The notes under the pieces were generated by a model. It searched no databases, was not told the DNA's origin, and saw nothing but the letters and a program-made list of their open reading frames with translations. A DNA stretch of 64,000 bases, taken from Theobroma cacao. Taxonomy: Eukaryota; Streptophyta; Magnoliopsida; Malvales; Malvaceae. The stretch spans positions 2,378,105 through 2,442,104 of the forward strand of contig NC_030856.1 in the NCBI RefSeq assembly GCF_000208745.1. Reading direction: 5' to 3'. Below, one piece after another: positions 24,553 to 37,426 of this stretch. Both the position numbers and the translations under genes were made by a program. The number at the start of each line of letters is the position of its first letter. Position 1 is the stretch's first letter.

Positions 24553-26212
24553 CTAAGTATCCAGAGATTTCACATTGGCATCCGAAATGTCAGAGTTCAG
24601 TTCCTGATCTCTCTTTCCTCTCCAGAGTATAATCTGTTCATCCTTGAATAAAATAGGTACACAGGGAACCAAGTCCTGCATTCACAGGAAAAACAAACAA
24701 ACCCTGGGAATTAGTATTGAACTAAAGAACATTAAAAGTTCTTTCAAATGCTTGTTAAGTACCAGCCATACCCTTAGCTTCACACCTATCCTTTTGCAGT
24801 CACTGGTACCAACATGGGTGCAGTCTAGTCTAACTACCTCTTCAGTCTGGAAGGCCTCCCTGACTCTTGCCACTACATTTACATACAGTCCATTCCTTGC
24901 TGAACATAAAATTGAACCATCAGTATTTACTCGAATGATCCATTGATATCATCAATCACTTCCTTTAAACCATCATTACCACAACAAGACCAAACTAGAA
25001 ATTCCTCCAGGAAACTCACTTACTAAGTTTCATAATAGCAGGAGAGTGCAGTCCTCTGTTTCTCAGTTCCTTGGTTTCTTCAAATGTCAGGCCATCAGCA
25101 ACATTCTTCACAAGCTTCGGATATATAGGAGCATAAGGCTTCCACAGCATAACAGGTATGACTGGTCGGTTCTTGGGGTCATAGTTTCGACCACGATACA
25201 GAAGGAGGACATTTATGTGGCGGTAGATGATCTTTCCCCCAGATTTATCCTACAGAAACACTACCATCTGGATCAGCTAATAATAATCCGAAATTCCAAA
25301 AGAAAAAAACACATCATCAAACCGATGGGAGACTGTTACTTAGTTCAAACCTCAAGGTGGAAGCAGACATTGTCCATGTCAAGAGTTGGCACCCCCAAAC
25401 ACTTGATCCTTACAGCTTCAGCCCTCTTCCAATGATTGTGAACGTCATCCAACATGTTGTGAGTGACTCCATTCTTCCCTAACACACACACATACACACA
25501 CAAATCCCTAAAATCCCACCTTTCATTCCAGCAACAAGTAAAAGAAAGCCTAATGCAAGTAGATTCCAAGCTATTACTAATGAAGCTTACCTAGGTTCTG
25601 TCATTCCAGCAAAGTTGTTAACTTAATCAGTTCATATGAATACACCAGCAAACTTAACTAAATCATATAAAAACATGAAAAGCTCTCACTTTTTTATTAA
25701 AAATACAGACTTTCAAACAAAAAAATGGTGAAAAGAGAATTACCCAGATTGATTTGCCTATAACAATTGCTATGCCGATACTTTTCAACCAGCCGCTCAA
25801 CTTCCTCCTCCGTGAGTGGCTCCCCCAGTACCCTCGTCCTCTCCTCCTCGACCCGACAACCATCTACTTCATCCCGGGCCGGAGCGGAAGTCCCAGTCCA
25901 TTCCCTGTCAAGCCTGCCTGGCCCAAATGGAGAAAACCTTTTGGGTTCTCGGAACCCAATGGGCTCAAGGCTGGGGTCGGTTTCGGAGTACGAGTGCCTG
26001 AAGTCAAATGGGAGGTTTGACTTGAGAGGAGGAGACGGGTTTCGGTCGGTGGTAGGATCAGGTGGCTTTGGTTTCGGTTTTGGGGGTTTAGGGGGTTTGG
26101 AAGTAGGGGAAAATGGAGGGTCGTAAGTGGTTTTGGAGGGAGAGTGGGAGAAGAAACAAGAGAAGGAGCGTTTCGGTGGGGCTGAGAGTGGACGTGGGAG
26201 GAGTTTTTGCAT
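24553..26212 (-). CDS. CRS2-associated factor, mitochondrial (CRM domain)
   Basis: Five minus-strand exons: 26212-25744, 25478-25351, 25249-25024, 24899-24772 and 24675-24553, with all phases consistent, giving 357 residues. The N-terminus is rich in Arg, Ser and Pro and poor in acids (MQKLLPRPLSAPPKRSFS), as in a mitochondrial presequence, followed by a Pro-rich linker. A CRM RNA-binding domain then runs to the end: LTEEEVERLVEKYRHSNCYR, NGVTHNMLDDVHNHWKRAE, CLGVPTLDMDNVCFHLE, IYRHINVLLLYRGRNY and NVADGLTFEETKELRNRG. This matches the CAF group of CRM proteins, which help splice group II introns in organelles. The short length and presequence favour the mitochondrial members over the larger, two-CRM chloroplast CAF1/CAF2. 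Confidence 0.9.
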
Positions 26213-26800
26213 TGTTTCTGGAAGAAGAAAGATTGGTTGCTAATGGCAGTCTTGGAAATGGAAAAAATGAGGAACAGGATGATTTTAAAACTAACTATTC
26301 ATTGAGGGGCATTTTAGTGATTACAAGTTTCTTGATTGGTGCTCCATTAATTTTTTGTATTATTCAATTATGTCCCTGCTAGTAGCTGTATGCCTTTTTA
26401 GACTTTCTGCCTAGACCTGGAAAATGGTCAGATGAAGCTGCTTCCTAGTCTGAGTTATCATGTATTCCATTCATTGCAAGCCATTGTTCTCTCATTTAAG
26501 CTTACCATCAGCATTGCTATAAGGCTGCAATTTGCAGACATTAACTTTGCAAAGTTAGCATAGGACTATCTTGACATTGGTCAAAGCCTGCAAGGTTAAA
26601 CATTGCAAGCTAACGGCTATGGACAAAGCCAGAAGCTACATACATCTTAGAAACAGTACATGTAAACAATTTATACGGAACAAGTCTGAAGCGACTGCAA
26701 GAATAGTTGTTCAATATTTCAATAGTTACAACACATTTTATCACTAGAAAATTTGTATAATCACCTCAGTTTGAAACAATGTTAACTGAGAAAGCAAAAA
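26213..26800. other. Intergenic: CAF promoter and DTW gene 3' end
   Basis: This 588-base gap holds the upstream region of the minus-strand CAF gene and, further right, the probable 3'UTR of the DTW gene. I see no gene; an 89-codon plus-strand frame at 26113-26382 is a shadow of the CAF exon running into the gap. Confidence 0.55.
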
Positions 26801-28228
26801 TTAGTAGATACGATCTTCGGAGGCTTTGCTCAATCTTTCATCTTTAAGTCGCCTCTGATCCCCAACCATGGACTCAAACACATCCAAAAGGTTGTCCAAT
26901 CCATCGACATTGTCTCCCAAAGCCTTCAAGGTATACACAATGCTCTCAATGGTTGACAAAAATCCTGCCTTTGGCTGATGCCTTATTTCACTATACAAGC
27001 TCATCTTATCCAAATCCAACCTCATATGTGGCAAAAGCTTCAACCAGGGGTTCTCATTGTAAATTCTCCCAGCCTTGGACCATGTTCCATCCAAAACGAT
27101 CAAATTCTCCACCTCAAAATCCATAGACTTAAGGTCATCAACTCCAACTGCATTTTGACTTGGGAATAGGAGAATTGATCCAGGAGGAACCTTGACTTCA
27201 AACTCTTCATTCTCTTCCACTTCCATTTTCCCATCCAATTTCCGCCTTTCAAATTTTTTCACAACAAATCCTCCAGCCAAGGCATCCCTGGCAAACGGAG
27301 AGGCCAAAATGTGATCAAACTTTGGCTTCCTCCCATGTATGTCCACCTTCCAAATTTGAGAAAGATCAGTAATACATCCATACTTAATCATAGTAGCACT
27401 AATGACAGGTCCTTCTCTATCTCTAGGAACAGCTCCATTTTGACCAAAATCAGTTCTGTCATCTAGAACAGCTTCATTTAACACATTAGCATCCAAATTA
27501 AACCCTTTCTCCAACTTCTCACAAGGATTCTCCATAGGTATTGAGCCTCTTGCACCACGGCATTCTCTACCAGTTAACTCTAACAACAGCTCATCACCAT
27601 CAGAAGCATCTAAATTCTCCACAAAATCCAAACCTTTTAAGGAATTTCCCGTGTTTCGACTCCTACTAACATCATTTTTCAAACTAAATTCTCCATTTCT
27701 TTGAATCAAGTCCCCACATTTTTCATCCGGGTACTTCTCATTTCCCTCAACTTCGAAACCAAAACTCTCAAAACCAGCTTTCTGCTTCTCTTCCTTTCCC
27801 CCCACTTGACCAAACACAGAACTTTCCAATCCAACCCGACCAAGACCCGACTCATGACCCGGTTCCAACAACCTGATTTCGAACCGGGCCTCAAAATCAA
27901 CTTCAAAAACAGTGACCACATTGAGATTCTTGAGCCCTAATTTTGCAATTCTAGTAGAATTCAAGGGATGATTTCTTTCTAAACTGTGCTGAAGAATCGT
28001 TACACTTACCGAATTGTCAAGGTTCCGGGTCCGTATCCGATCGCAGAGGCAGGTTCGGGCAGGTTTCGAGCAAGATGGACATACGGGTCTCTTTGGTTTC
28101 GATTGGTTTGTAGACATTTTCAGGGATTTCGAAGATTTAGGGGTTTGGGTACGTAAAGGACTGGGAAATGGATTGAATAGATAGGTTCGGGCTGGAGATC
28201 GGATCCGAGTCCGAAAATGGATTACCAT
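26801..28228 (-). CDS. DTW-domain protein, probable tRNA-uridine aminocarboxypropyltransferase
   Basis: A single-exon frame of 475 codons. DTW-domain enzymes (DTWD1/DTWD2, bacterial TapT) transfer the 3-amino-3-carboxypropyl group of SAM to a tRNA D-loop uridine, giving acp3U. Visible are an N-terminal Cys cluster (CPSCSKPARTCLCDRI, residues about 50-66), ILQHSLERNHPLNSTRIA, and the DxTW signature DGTW at 380-383 followed by WSKAGRIYNENPWLKLLP. An insert of about 200 residues rich in Gly, Asp and Glu separates the two halves of the domain. Starts at residue 1 or residue 38 (MSTNQ, 28117) are both possible; the first would add a basic, targeting-like extension, the second starts close to the Cys cluster. 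Confidence 0.88.
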   Translation of the reverse strand: MVIHFRTRIRSPARTYLFNPFPSPLRTQTPKSSKSLKMSTNQSKPKRPVCPSCSKPARTCLCDRIRTRNLDNSVSVTILQHSLERNHPLNSTRIAKLGLKNLNVVTVFEVDFEARFEIRLLEPGHESGLGRVGLESSVFGQVGGKEEKQKAGFESFGFEVEGNEKYPDEKCGDLIQRNGEFSLKNDVSRSRNTGNSLKGLDFVENLDASDGDELLLELTGRECRGARGSIPMENPCEKLEKGFNLDANVLNEAVLDDRTDFGQNGAVPRDREGPVISATMIKYGCITDLSQIWKVDIHGRKPKFDHILASPFARDALAGGFVVKKFERRKLDGKMEVEENEEFEVKVPPGSILLFPSQNAVGVDDLKSMDFEVENLIVLDGTWSKAGRIYNENPWLKLLPHMRLDLDKMSLYSEIRHQPKAGFLSTIESIVYTLKALGDNVDGLDNLLDVFESMVGDQRRLKDERLSKASEDRIY

Positions 28229-28965
28229 TTGATGAACACAGTGGAAGGTTTATTGGTGGTTTTGTATTTGATAACCCTTCTTAAACCCTTGATCTCTCGA
28301 GTTGAAGAGTTTATACGATGTCGTTTCACAAATATTTGCAACTAATATTTGCATTAATTAACTTAATTTAATTAAGGTTACTCCTAAAATCCATTTAATT
28401 TACTAATTAGTAATTACCTTGTAAAAATATTTTTTTCTTTTTTTTTGGGAAAGAAATATCTTAGACTGCTTTACAATAAGGAAGGACAAATAAATATCAT
28501 AAATATATGGATATAATAATTTCCATAAAATATTTATAAATTAGTAAATAAATAATATTTTTAGGAAAATATTTACAAATAAATTATCTTTCAATTTTTC
28601 TAGTTATGTAATAAAAAGAAATTCTAGCTTCTTTTCCTAAAGAAATTATTTTACAGTATAAAAAAAAAGAAATTATTAATTATGCTTAAACAATGGAGGA
28701 CAAAATTGAAATCTTTTTATAAATTGGGGGCAAATCTTGCAAATAAACAAAATTAAAGTAGTTAAAACATCAGAGCCTTTGACCAACTGAAAACTCCACA
28801 CGCCAGGAACAATCCACCACCTTTGAGAAAAAGCTTTCAGCCAAAATCAAAACCCATTTCTTTCCCTTTGATCTGTTCAACTCAGTCAAGTTTACCCTTA
28901 AATTTTTCTTCAGGAAAGAACCCATTTGAAGGAAAAAGAAAGAAACCAAGAAAAGCTTTCCCAAA
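28229..28965. promoter_or_regulatory. Shared divergent upstream region (DTW gene / TMEM14-like gene)
   Basis: The DTW gene (-) and the TMEM14-like gene (+) start 737 bases apart, head to head. The region is AT-rich with few features. A TATA-like TTTTTATAAATTG around 28715 lies about 250 bases before the plus-strand ATG. Co-regulation is possible but cannot be inferred from sequence alone. Confidence 0.4.
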
Positions 28966-30596
28966 ATGCATGATTTTTGCTTCACAATCCCTTATGGATT
29001 GATTCTTGTGGCTGGAGGAGTTGTTGGGTATTTGAAGAAAGGGAGCACAGCATCACTTGCTGGGGGTGTAGGCACTGGATTGGTTCTCATTCTTGCTGGA
29101 TATTTGAGCCTTAAGGCTTTTGAGAAGAGAAAGAACTCTTATTTTGCTTTGGTTCTTGAAACTGGTAAGGTTTTCAAAATCTTAACTTTCTTGCATAATT
29201 TTTTCTTTTTCTTTTGTTGTGTGAATTTTTTGTGGTAAATTTGACTTGGGTTTTTGTTCAATTACCTTTCTGATTTGGAATTAGGAAAGAAATGAAGTTT
29301 GTAATTTAAAGGTACTAAATTTGATTGTTGTTCAAGTTTGATGATGGAAAAGTTTTGATTTTTGTAGCTTATGAGTCAAAGGTTTGATGCTGCAATGGAT
29401 TTTTGTATTATTAAACTTGATGTGGTTGCTTTTGTTTATAAATTTGTGGTGTTGCATTCTGGAACTTAAGAATTAGTTTGGATATTGTAGATCCAAGGTG
29501 ATGCTAGCTGACATTGTAAGAAAATGGTCTTTGTTGTAGTTTTGAAATGACTTTTCTCAACTATCATAGCTGTAACTGTCTTTGATCTCTGATGCAGTAT
29601 CATTGAGAAGCTTTCATCATATGAAATTCAACATTCTTGCTAGATTTTGTGATGTGATATTTCAGGACATTTGTCAATGTCGGTCTTAATAGACCATTTG
29701 AGAAAATATAGATTATCACAGATATCTGATTTCCACTGTGGGTTATGTTCATGGAAGGAGACTTTCTATTGTATGCTTGCTTTCTTATCATCCCTTTCAA
29801 TGACAACAAACTTTGTTCTTTTTTACTGATTTATTTACCTTAAAATCAGCTACTGCTGCTGTGCTGACATGGGTCATGGGACAACGTTATTACCAGACAT
29901 CTAAGATTATGCCAGCAGGAATTGTCGCTGGGATTAGGTATTGTTCATCTCCTATTTGTATTCAGTGCCTTCATATCACATTATATCATGACTGTTATAA
30001 TTCTACTGGGTAATCTATTCATTAATTTTTTCTGTCATCACAAGATTGATCCTTATATCAATTAAAAGCTAACAAAAATCATCTATGGATAAGTATATCA
30101 TAAGATTATGACCTTAAGATTTGCCCGGTTATCAAACCTCCATGTCCAGTCCATTCATACCTAATACTTATTGCATAATGCCTGCATGTTGCATTTGCCT
30201 TGTATATAGGTCTCCAGATTTTCTGATTCTTTCATGACGGTTATATTGTTATGCCCCATTATCTATGTACATTCTACAAGAAACTGAGTTTCAGATCATT
30301 AACTCATATTATTTTCGTTTGTGATGCAAAAGTTTTAGGGTATAACCTTAAATCCTCTGTTCTTTTTCTTTTTTTGGATAAAATTAAATCATCTGTTATA
30401 CGTATCTTCTAGTCCCCTACCCCTTTTTCACTTGTCTTTTGACTTGGGGTTTTAGATTTCTTTTGTTAGTTTGACAGTCATTCAAAATTTTGAGAGCTAC
30501 AAATTAATGTCATTTCTTTGCAGTGCTCTTATGACTGGGTTTTACTTGTATAAAATTGCAACCGGCGGCAATCACATTCCAGCCAAGGCTGAATGA
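28966..30596 (+). CDS. TMEM14-family membrane protein (FAX-like)
   Basis: Three exons: 28966-29164, 29850-29937 and 30524-30596; the joins are GT-AG and in frame, giving 119 residues. The protein is almost all hydrophobic, with four predicted membrane helices and the Gly-rich strings AGGVVGYLKKGSTASLAGG and MPAGIVAGISALMTGFYLYK, which are characteristic of TMEM14/UPF0136. The 119-residue length without a transit peptide resembles Arabidopsis FAX5-7, which are thought to move fatty acids in the ER or secretory membranes, not FAX1 of the chloroplast envelope. The precise FAX number cannot be decided. Confidence 0.88.
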
Positions 30597-31442
30597 CAGT
30601 GTTGGGCGCATTGACATTACCAGTTTTAACAGATCCGTCAAGATCATTGAAGTTTGGGTGCTTTTATTGGAAAACTTTAATTTCTTGAATGAAATTGTAT
30701 CACATGTGCTATACTCTAATGTGTGTATGATGCAAAAGATAGCCTTTGTTATATGTGAAAGCAAAGAACCAGGTTTATGACCAAAAATTATGTTGTTTCT
30801 ACACAATTCCCTTCTTTTTAAGTTCAAATTTCTTGTGTTCTTGAAATGAATAATTCGCTTAATTTCTTAACAAGATCAGGTTTATTGAGTGAGTATTTGA
30901 TGCAAATCCTAATGTGAATTTGCATCCTGAATATATTCTCTCTGAATATGCAGGCATCCAGGCTTGCCTTGGAACCAGAAACTGCAGGATTTTGTCATTG
31001 ACACTGCAGAACATAGATAGTTGTACCTTCCTTTTGTCTTCTTTCCAAATTACCGAATGTTAAGTTCAAAGGAAAGGAATTTAAAGCACTTAACCCTATA
31101 TTTTGGCCTAATTTAGCTTATCACCGGCGAAATTTTGAACTTTTAGTGGACCATATAGGTTCAAACAAAGCTTCCAAAGCTGGCGCAAAGAAGAAACTTG
31201 TTTGCAAGATTCTCTTCATTTGGTAATGAAAAGGATGGGTAAGACAGAACAAATTAAAAAAAATGGATGGCGTGTGATACTAAGCATGATAGTGTTATAT
31301 CAAGGTCTAGATTCCACTCCAAAAGCCAACAAAAGAAGATCAATGATTTCTTCTCCCTGAATTTCCCCTACTATAGCCATCAGCTGTTCCTGTCTCCATA
31401 GCTGTTCCTGTCTCCATACTCCACTCCCTCCAGCTATCAGCC
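30597..31442. other. Intergenic between TMEM14-like gene and P450
   Basis: The first part is probably 3'UTR of the TMEM14-like gene and the last part the promoter and 5'UTR of the P450. A duplicated CAGCTGTTCCTGTCTCCATA direct repeat of 20 bases lies immediately upstream of the P450 start (about 31381-31420). No gene is seen. Confidence 0.5.
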
Positions 31443-33211
<1,769 letters not shown>

Positions 33212-33742
33212 TGTTCTTGTCTCTTGGTAATGGAAATTGGAATCTTTGACTGCATCAAAGAATCTTGCAAAGTTCTCTATTGCTGATCAAATCACGTGCA
33301 ATTTAATCTTGTGGAAAGATTAAGCAGGCCTATAAAATATAGTGTAAGAGCCTCATAATCATAAGACCAGACTAGTGTTTTTCCAGCTGAAGAAATAAAT
33401 GTTCCAAATTTAACTCTCAAGACAGCCAAAATGTTTCCCAACAAACCATGTTAGCTGTGAATCATACCAAGCAAAAATTAGAACATTACAGCTCCCCATA
33501 TAAAACTAAAATTTGACTAAAAGAATGGCTTTCATGATTCTGTCCATATAAATGTTCTATTTTCTGTCGTGCACAACAATTCAATACCTAACATCTTCCA
33601 CTCCTAGTCTGATCACCATATTTACAACTGATATTGAAACACAATTTCCAGTGGCATCTTGCATACAATTGGCTCAAACAATAGATGTACTCATAGTAGT
33701 GGTTGGCATTGGCATAATGACAAATGGGAGAATCGAAGCTGT
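33212..33742. other. Convergent intergenic space
   Basis: The P450 (+) and the next gene (-) converge here, so both 3'UTRs probably share these 531 bases. No gene or repeat is seen. Confidence 0.5.
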
Positions 33743-36700
33743 TTAGCAGTTTTGCGGCCTGGAGTACTTTGGAGGCATGGAAGGACACCGTTCATTCATA
33801 TGGGGGTATGGATCGATGGAATTAAATCCAGGTAGTTCCATTCGGTACTTCCCTAGAATCTGACAATAAGGAAGTTTTACATCGTCTGCATCATTGCACC
33901 ACTTTGGCAGCTGGCTGGAATTATTCTCGAAAAACCTTAGAGTGTAAGCATCCTTGATCTGTGTTTTCAGTATTAATTTGAATCAACGAGAGCTTGCATC
34001 ATAAACTACTCAGAGGAGCTTGTCGTGCAAATAAATTGCAAAAGAATATTTGGAAAGGGAGATCCCATCACCCTAAACAAAAAAGACTTTACTCAAAAAA
34101 AAGCTCACCGTGAACTCAGTGACTTCAATAGAGTCAGCAATTGGATCAAAAAGGCCTGCTGCCTTGTACATTTCAAGGACAAAAGCAATGCATGATGCTG
34201 ACTTCCCATCACTATATATCCATCCATCCTGTTCAGGAATGGTCAGCAGTGCATCAAAAGATGACCCACGTTTTTCCACTTCCACCAATATATCAGAAAG
34301 ATCAAGGCCCTGCCGTAAACACACAATAGTTAGAGAAACAAAGGATAATGTGTCACATTGATTTTACCTTCTGATTAAGAAAACAAAAAATAGCTGATAG
34401 ATTCAATACTTTTGAAGACCAAAGAGATAAATATTCTTATCGGTCTTTGAAGGCATCTAGGCCAAGTGACTCCTCAAATCATTAAGAAGCTCTCAGAATT
34501 ACCAACTCACATGCATGTAATTAAGCAAGTTGCATGTTATCTTCAAGACACATATCTCAAACAATTCAGATTATCTTTGATGTGTAAACAAACCACCAAC
34601 TCAATTTCTACCATACAAATTAACCATATACCATACCTCAGTTCCAAGTCGCTTGTTCAAGGCCTCGTTCCACATGTTAGCAGCATATTCAGGCTGTATT
34701 TTGTTCCAAACTGTCATAACAGAAGCTACCTGTATGATCAGAAGGCAAATGTTTAGATCCTGCAGACTGCAGATTTTCCAAAAAGAGAGGCAGTAACAGA
34801 GAGGGCAGAAGAATTATATGCATTAACAACCTTTTTTATGCAATTAGGAATTAGTACAAGGAACATATTAGGATTTGCTAATCGCCCTATCTTCGTGTGC
34901 TTTTCTACCTCCCTTCTTTGCAGCTTTATTTCTTGTGCTAAAAATAATGTAATGCAGCATTCTGGTCTACATAAGCTCATTCACACCTATTGCAAAATAT
35001 TTTACTATTGACTAATATAGGACATACAAATGATCAAGTTTTAATTCCATATCACTCCAAAAATTTAACCGGAGTTGCATGGTTCCTACAACAAAAGGAA
35101 AGAAGAAGAAAATAAAAAGAGGAAGAAACAGATCAACAAAATATCTACTAGAACATAGTTTCACAAATGCCCACCAAATCAAATGCTGCAGGAATAATTA
35201 CAATAACAACAGAATGGAGCAGGAGAGAAATAGAGAAAGGAGAAGGTAAAGAGGCAGAAACTTTGCAGCATACACTAAAACCTTAACGTTTTGTATATGA
35301 AAATAAATATCAAATACCAGATGAGCATCCAATGGAGGAGGATAATTCCCATCTATGGTGTCTATCCAGCTAAATATCATGTTATGATACCCATATGGTT
35401 GGCCTGCCATGCTTTGTGCATATTCCCATGCAGCAGTCTCATTAAATTTGGCTCGGACATCAGGATGCAAAGGAAGTAATGCAATATGGGGATTAGAATC
35501 ATCGTTGTTCAGCTCAAAATCCCACCATTCATCCCATGGCATAATTGCAACAATATCTTCTCCCTACAACCCAGAACAGATCAAATAACAACTGAGCATC
35601 ATTAATAAGTGCCTATAGGATAATTCCAATCATAGTTATACCTGATATCGGACACAATAACTAAAGGAAGAAAAGATTCGACTGCAAAATTAACATTATT
35701 TCAAATGCAGCAACACCAAATAAAAATCTATGTACATGAACATAAAGCATAGCATGTTGGATACAACAATGTGTTTTCTACAATTTTATTCAATTTCTAA
35801 GTTCTTCAATTTTTTTAAACATATTTGAAGGGAAAAAAAAAAGTCAGATAATCAAGGAAATGAATTTTGGTGTTTATGTAGTGCTAGTTTAACTTATTAG
35901 GCAAATATCAATTGTATTAACCTAAAGTACAACAAAAAAAACAACAGCAGCAAAAGGATAGTTGTTTATATAGATAAAGGGGGAAAGAGATAACATTTAG
36001 GGATTAAATTTGGTAAAAGTAAACTAAAGGGTTTTATTCTATTACCTTCTCATTTTCATGTCCTGATTCACCAACCCATAGATTCCCTTCAGAATCTTTT
36101 AAGCAAACAGCAGTATGGCCAGCATAAGCTCCACTAACCCACTTCTCAAGAGTCTCAAAACCACCCCATCGCCCCCGAATTTTTGATATTGCAAGGAAAT
36201 CTCCTGAGTGTATATCATCAACACTGATGTTTGTGACCCAGGGCTGAGGTCGTGATTCAAAAGAAGCCCCCATGTGTTTCTCAAGAAACCCAATATTGGA
36301 GTTCTCACCCCATCCAGTATTTGTAAATAAGGGAAAGACATCCCACAGAGCTTCAAGTGTTCCAAGCATCCCTGCTTGCATGAGGAAAATCGAAATCCCC
36401 TTGTTTTTCACCTAATTTAAATGTTAGGTAAAAATCATGTATGAGTATGCTGCAAAGATGCATGACCGAAACAAGGTATTACTTGTTGTAAGTCAAACTA
36501 ACAGAGAATGGCAACTTACATATTCATACTCAGCTCGATCCTCCCACTCCTTGATTTCAAGTGTATGCTCCCGAGACAAAAAATAATAATCCCAAGTTAC
36601 GCGGTATGGAGTTGCAAAGACATAAAGATCCATACACGTCCAACTATGGGCTTTGCTAACCTGGATAAGCACATAGATAATTTTCACATGATTCTGTCCC

Positions 36701-37426
36701 TGAGAACTCTAACCAATTCTACCATCACCCCATAAGCAAACACTCTGCATAATTTTGGGCTTGAGTTATGCAAACATCCTATATTTCAAAAATCTATCAA
36801 GAAATATCGTCTAACTTTGCCAAAATACTATAAATCAAAATGATGTGCATATATGATCATAACACAAGGGAAAGATGCACTTTCGTTCCTCTATCAGTCC
36901 ATCGAAACTAAACTAAATAAACAAAATCCAAAATTTAAGCACTTTCAGCTCAAATTAGCAATCCTCGAAACCATAACACTCCAACAACCTCCAAGAAAAA
37001 CTCAAAATTTCAGCACTTTCAACTCAAGCCAAGTGATACCCAGATTCCAAACATCAAGAAGAAAAACTTAAATACCAAAACCAAACCAAAAAAAGAAGCC
37101 AAAGATGTTACCTTTATATGGAGAGTTCCACCACCAAACTGACTGCCACTCTTGTTATGGAACTCCATCCACGCCGTGTTCTCATAAAAGCACGCACCTT
37201 TCCATTCTACGCCACGGTTTTGGGACGAAACAGAGCCGACAAAGGCCGGTAAAAGGTCAACGGCGCTGCTAAGAGAGTTGAGGATCGGCCACGAAACTTG
37301 TCTGGGCAATAAAGGTAGCACATCTCGAGGGTGAAATGGTACTTTCGCAGCTTGCACAAGCGAGAAGCAGAAGAAGAGGAGTAGAAGGAAACACCGAACA
37401 AAAGAAGAAGAAGATGAAGAAGCCAT
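33743..37426 (-). CDS. Conserved secreted plant protein, possibly permuted papain-like (YiiX/NlpC-type)
   Basis: Seven minus-strand exons: 37426-37112, 36660-36520, 36411-36046, 35563-35318, 34729-34637, 34309-34109 and 33958-33743; all are multiples of three with GT-AG borders, giving 525 residues. A clear signal peptide opens it (MASSSSSSFVRCFLLLL, then CFSLVQA). I know it only as an uncharacterised plant family. Two stretches resemble permuted NlpC/P60 or YiiX-like peptidases: HSGDFLAIS ... YAGHTAVCLKDSEG ... WVGESG (a GD, then a His-bearing strand), and much later KSASCIAFVLEMYKAAGLF (a Cys opening a helix). In permuted members His precedes Cys, as here. Catalysis is an inference. The ATG at 37426 is chosen because the signal peptide starts there; an upstream in-frame ATG at 37552 would give a charged leader. 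Confidence 0.85.

Noticed and set aside
25697..26382. Plus-strand frames opposite the CAF first exon
   Set aside because: They are mirror readings of the Pro- and Ser-rich minus-strand exon.
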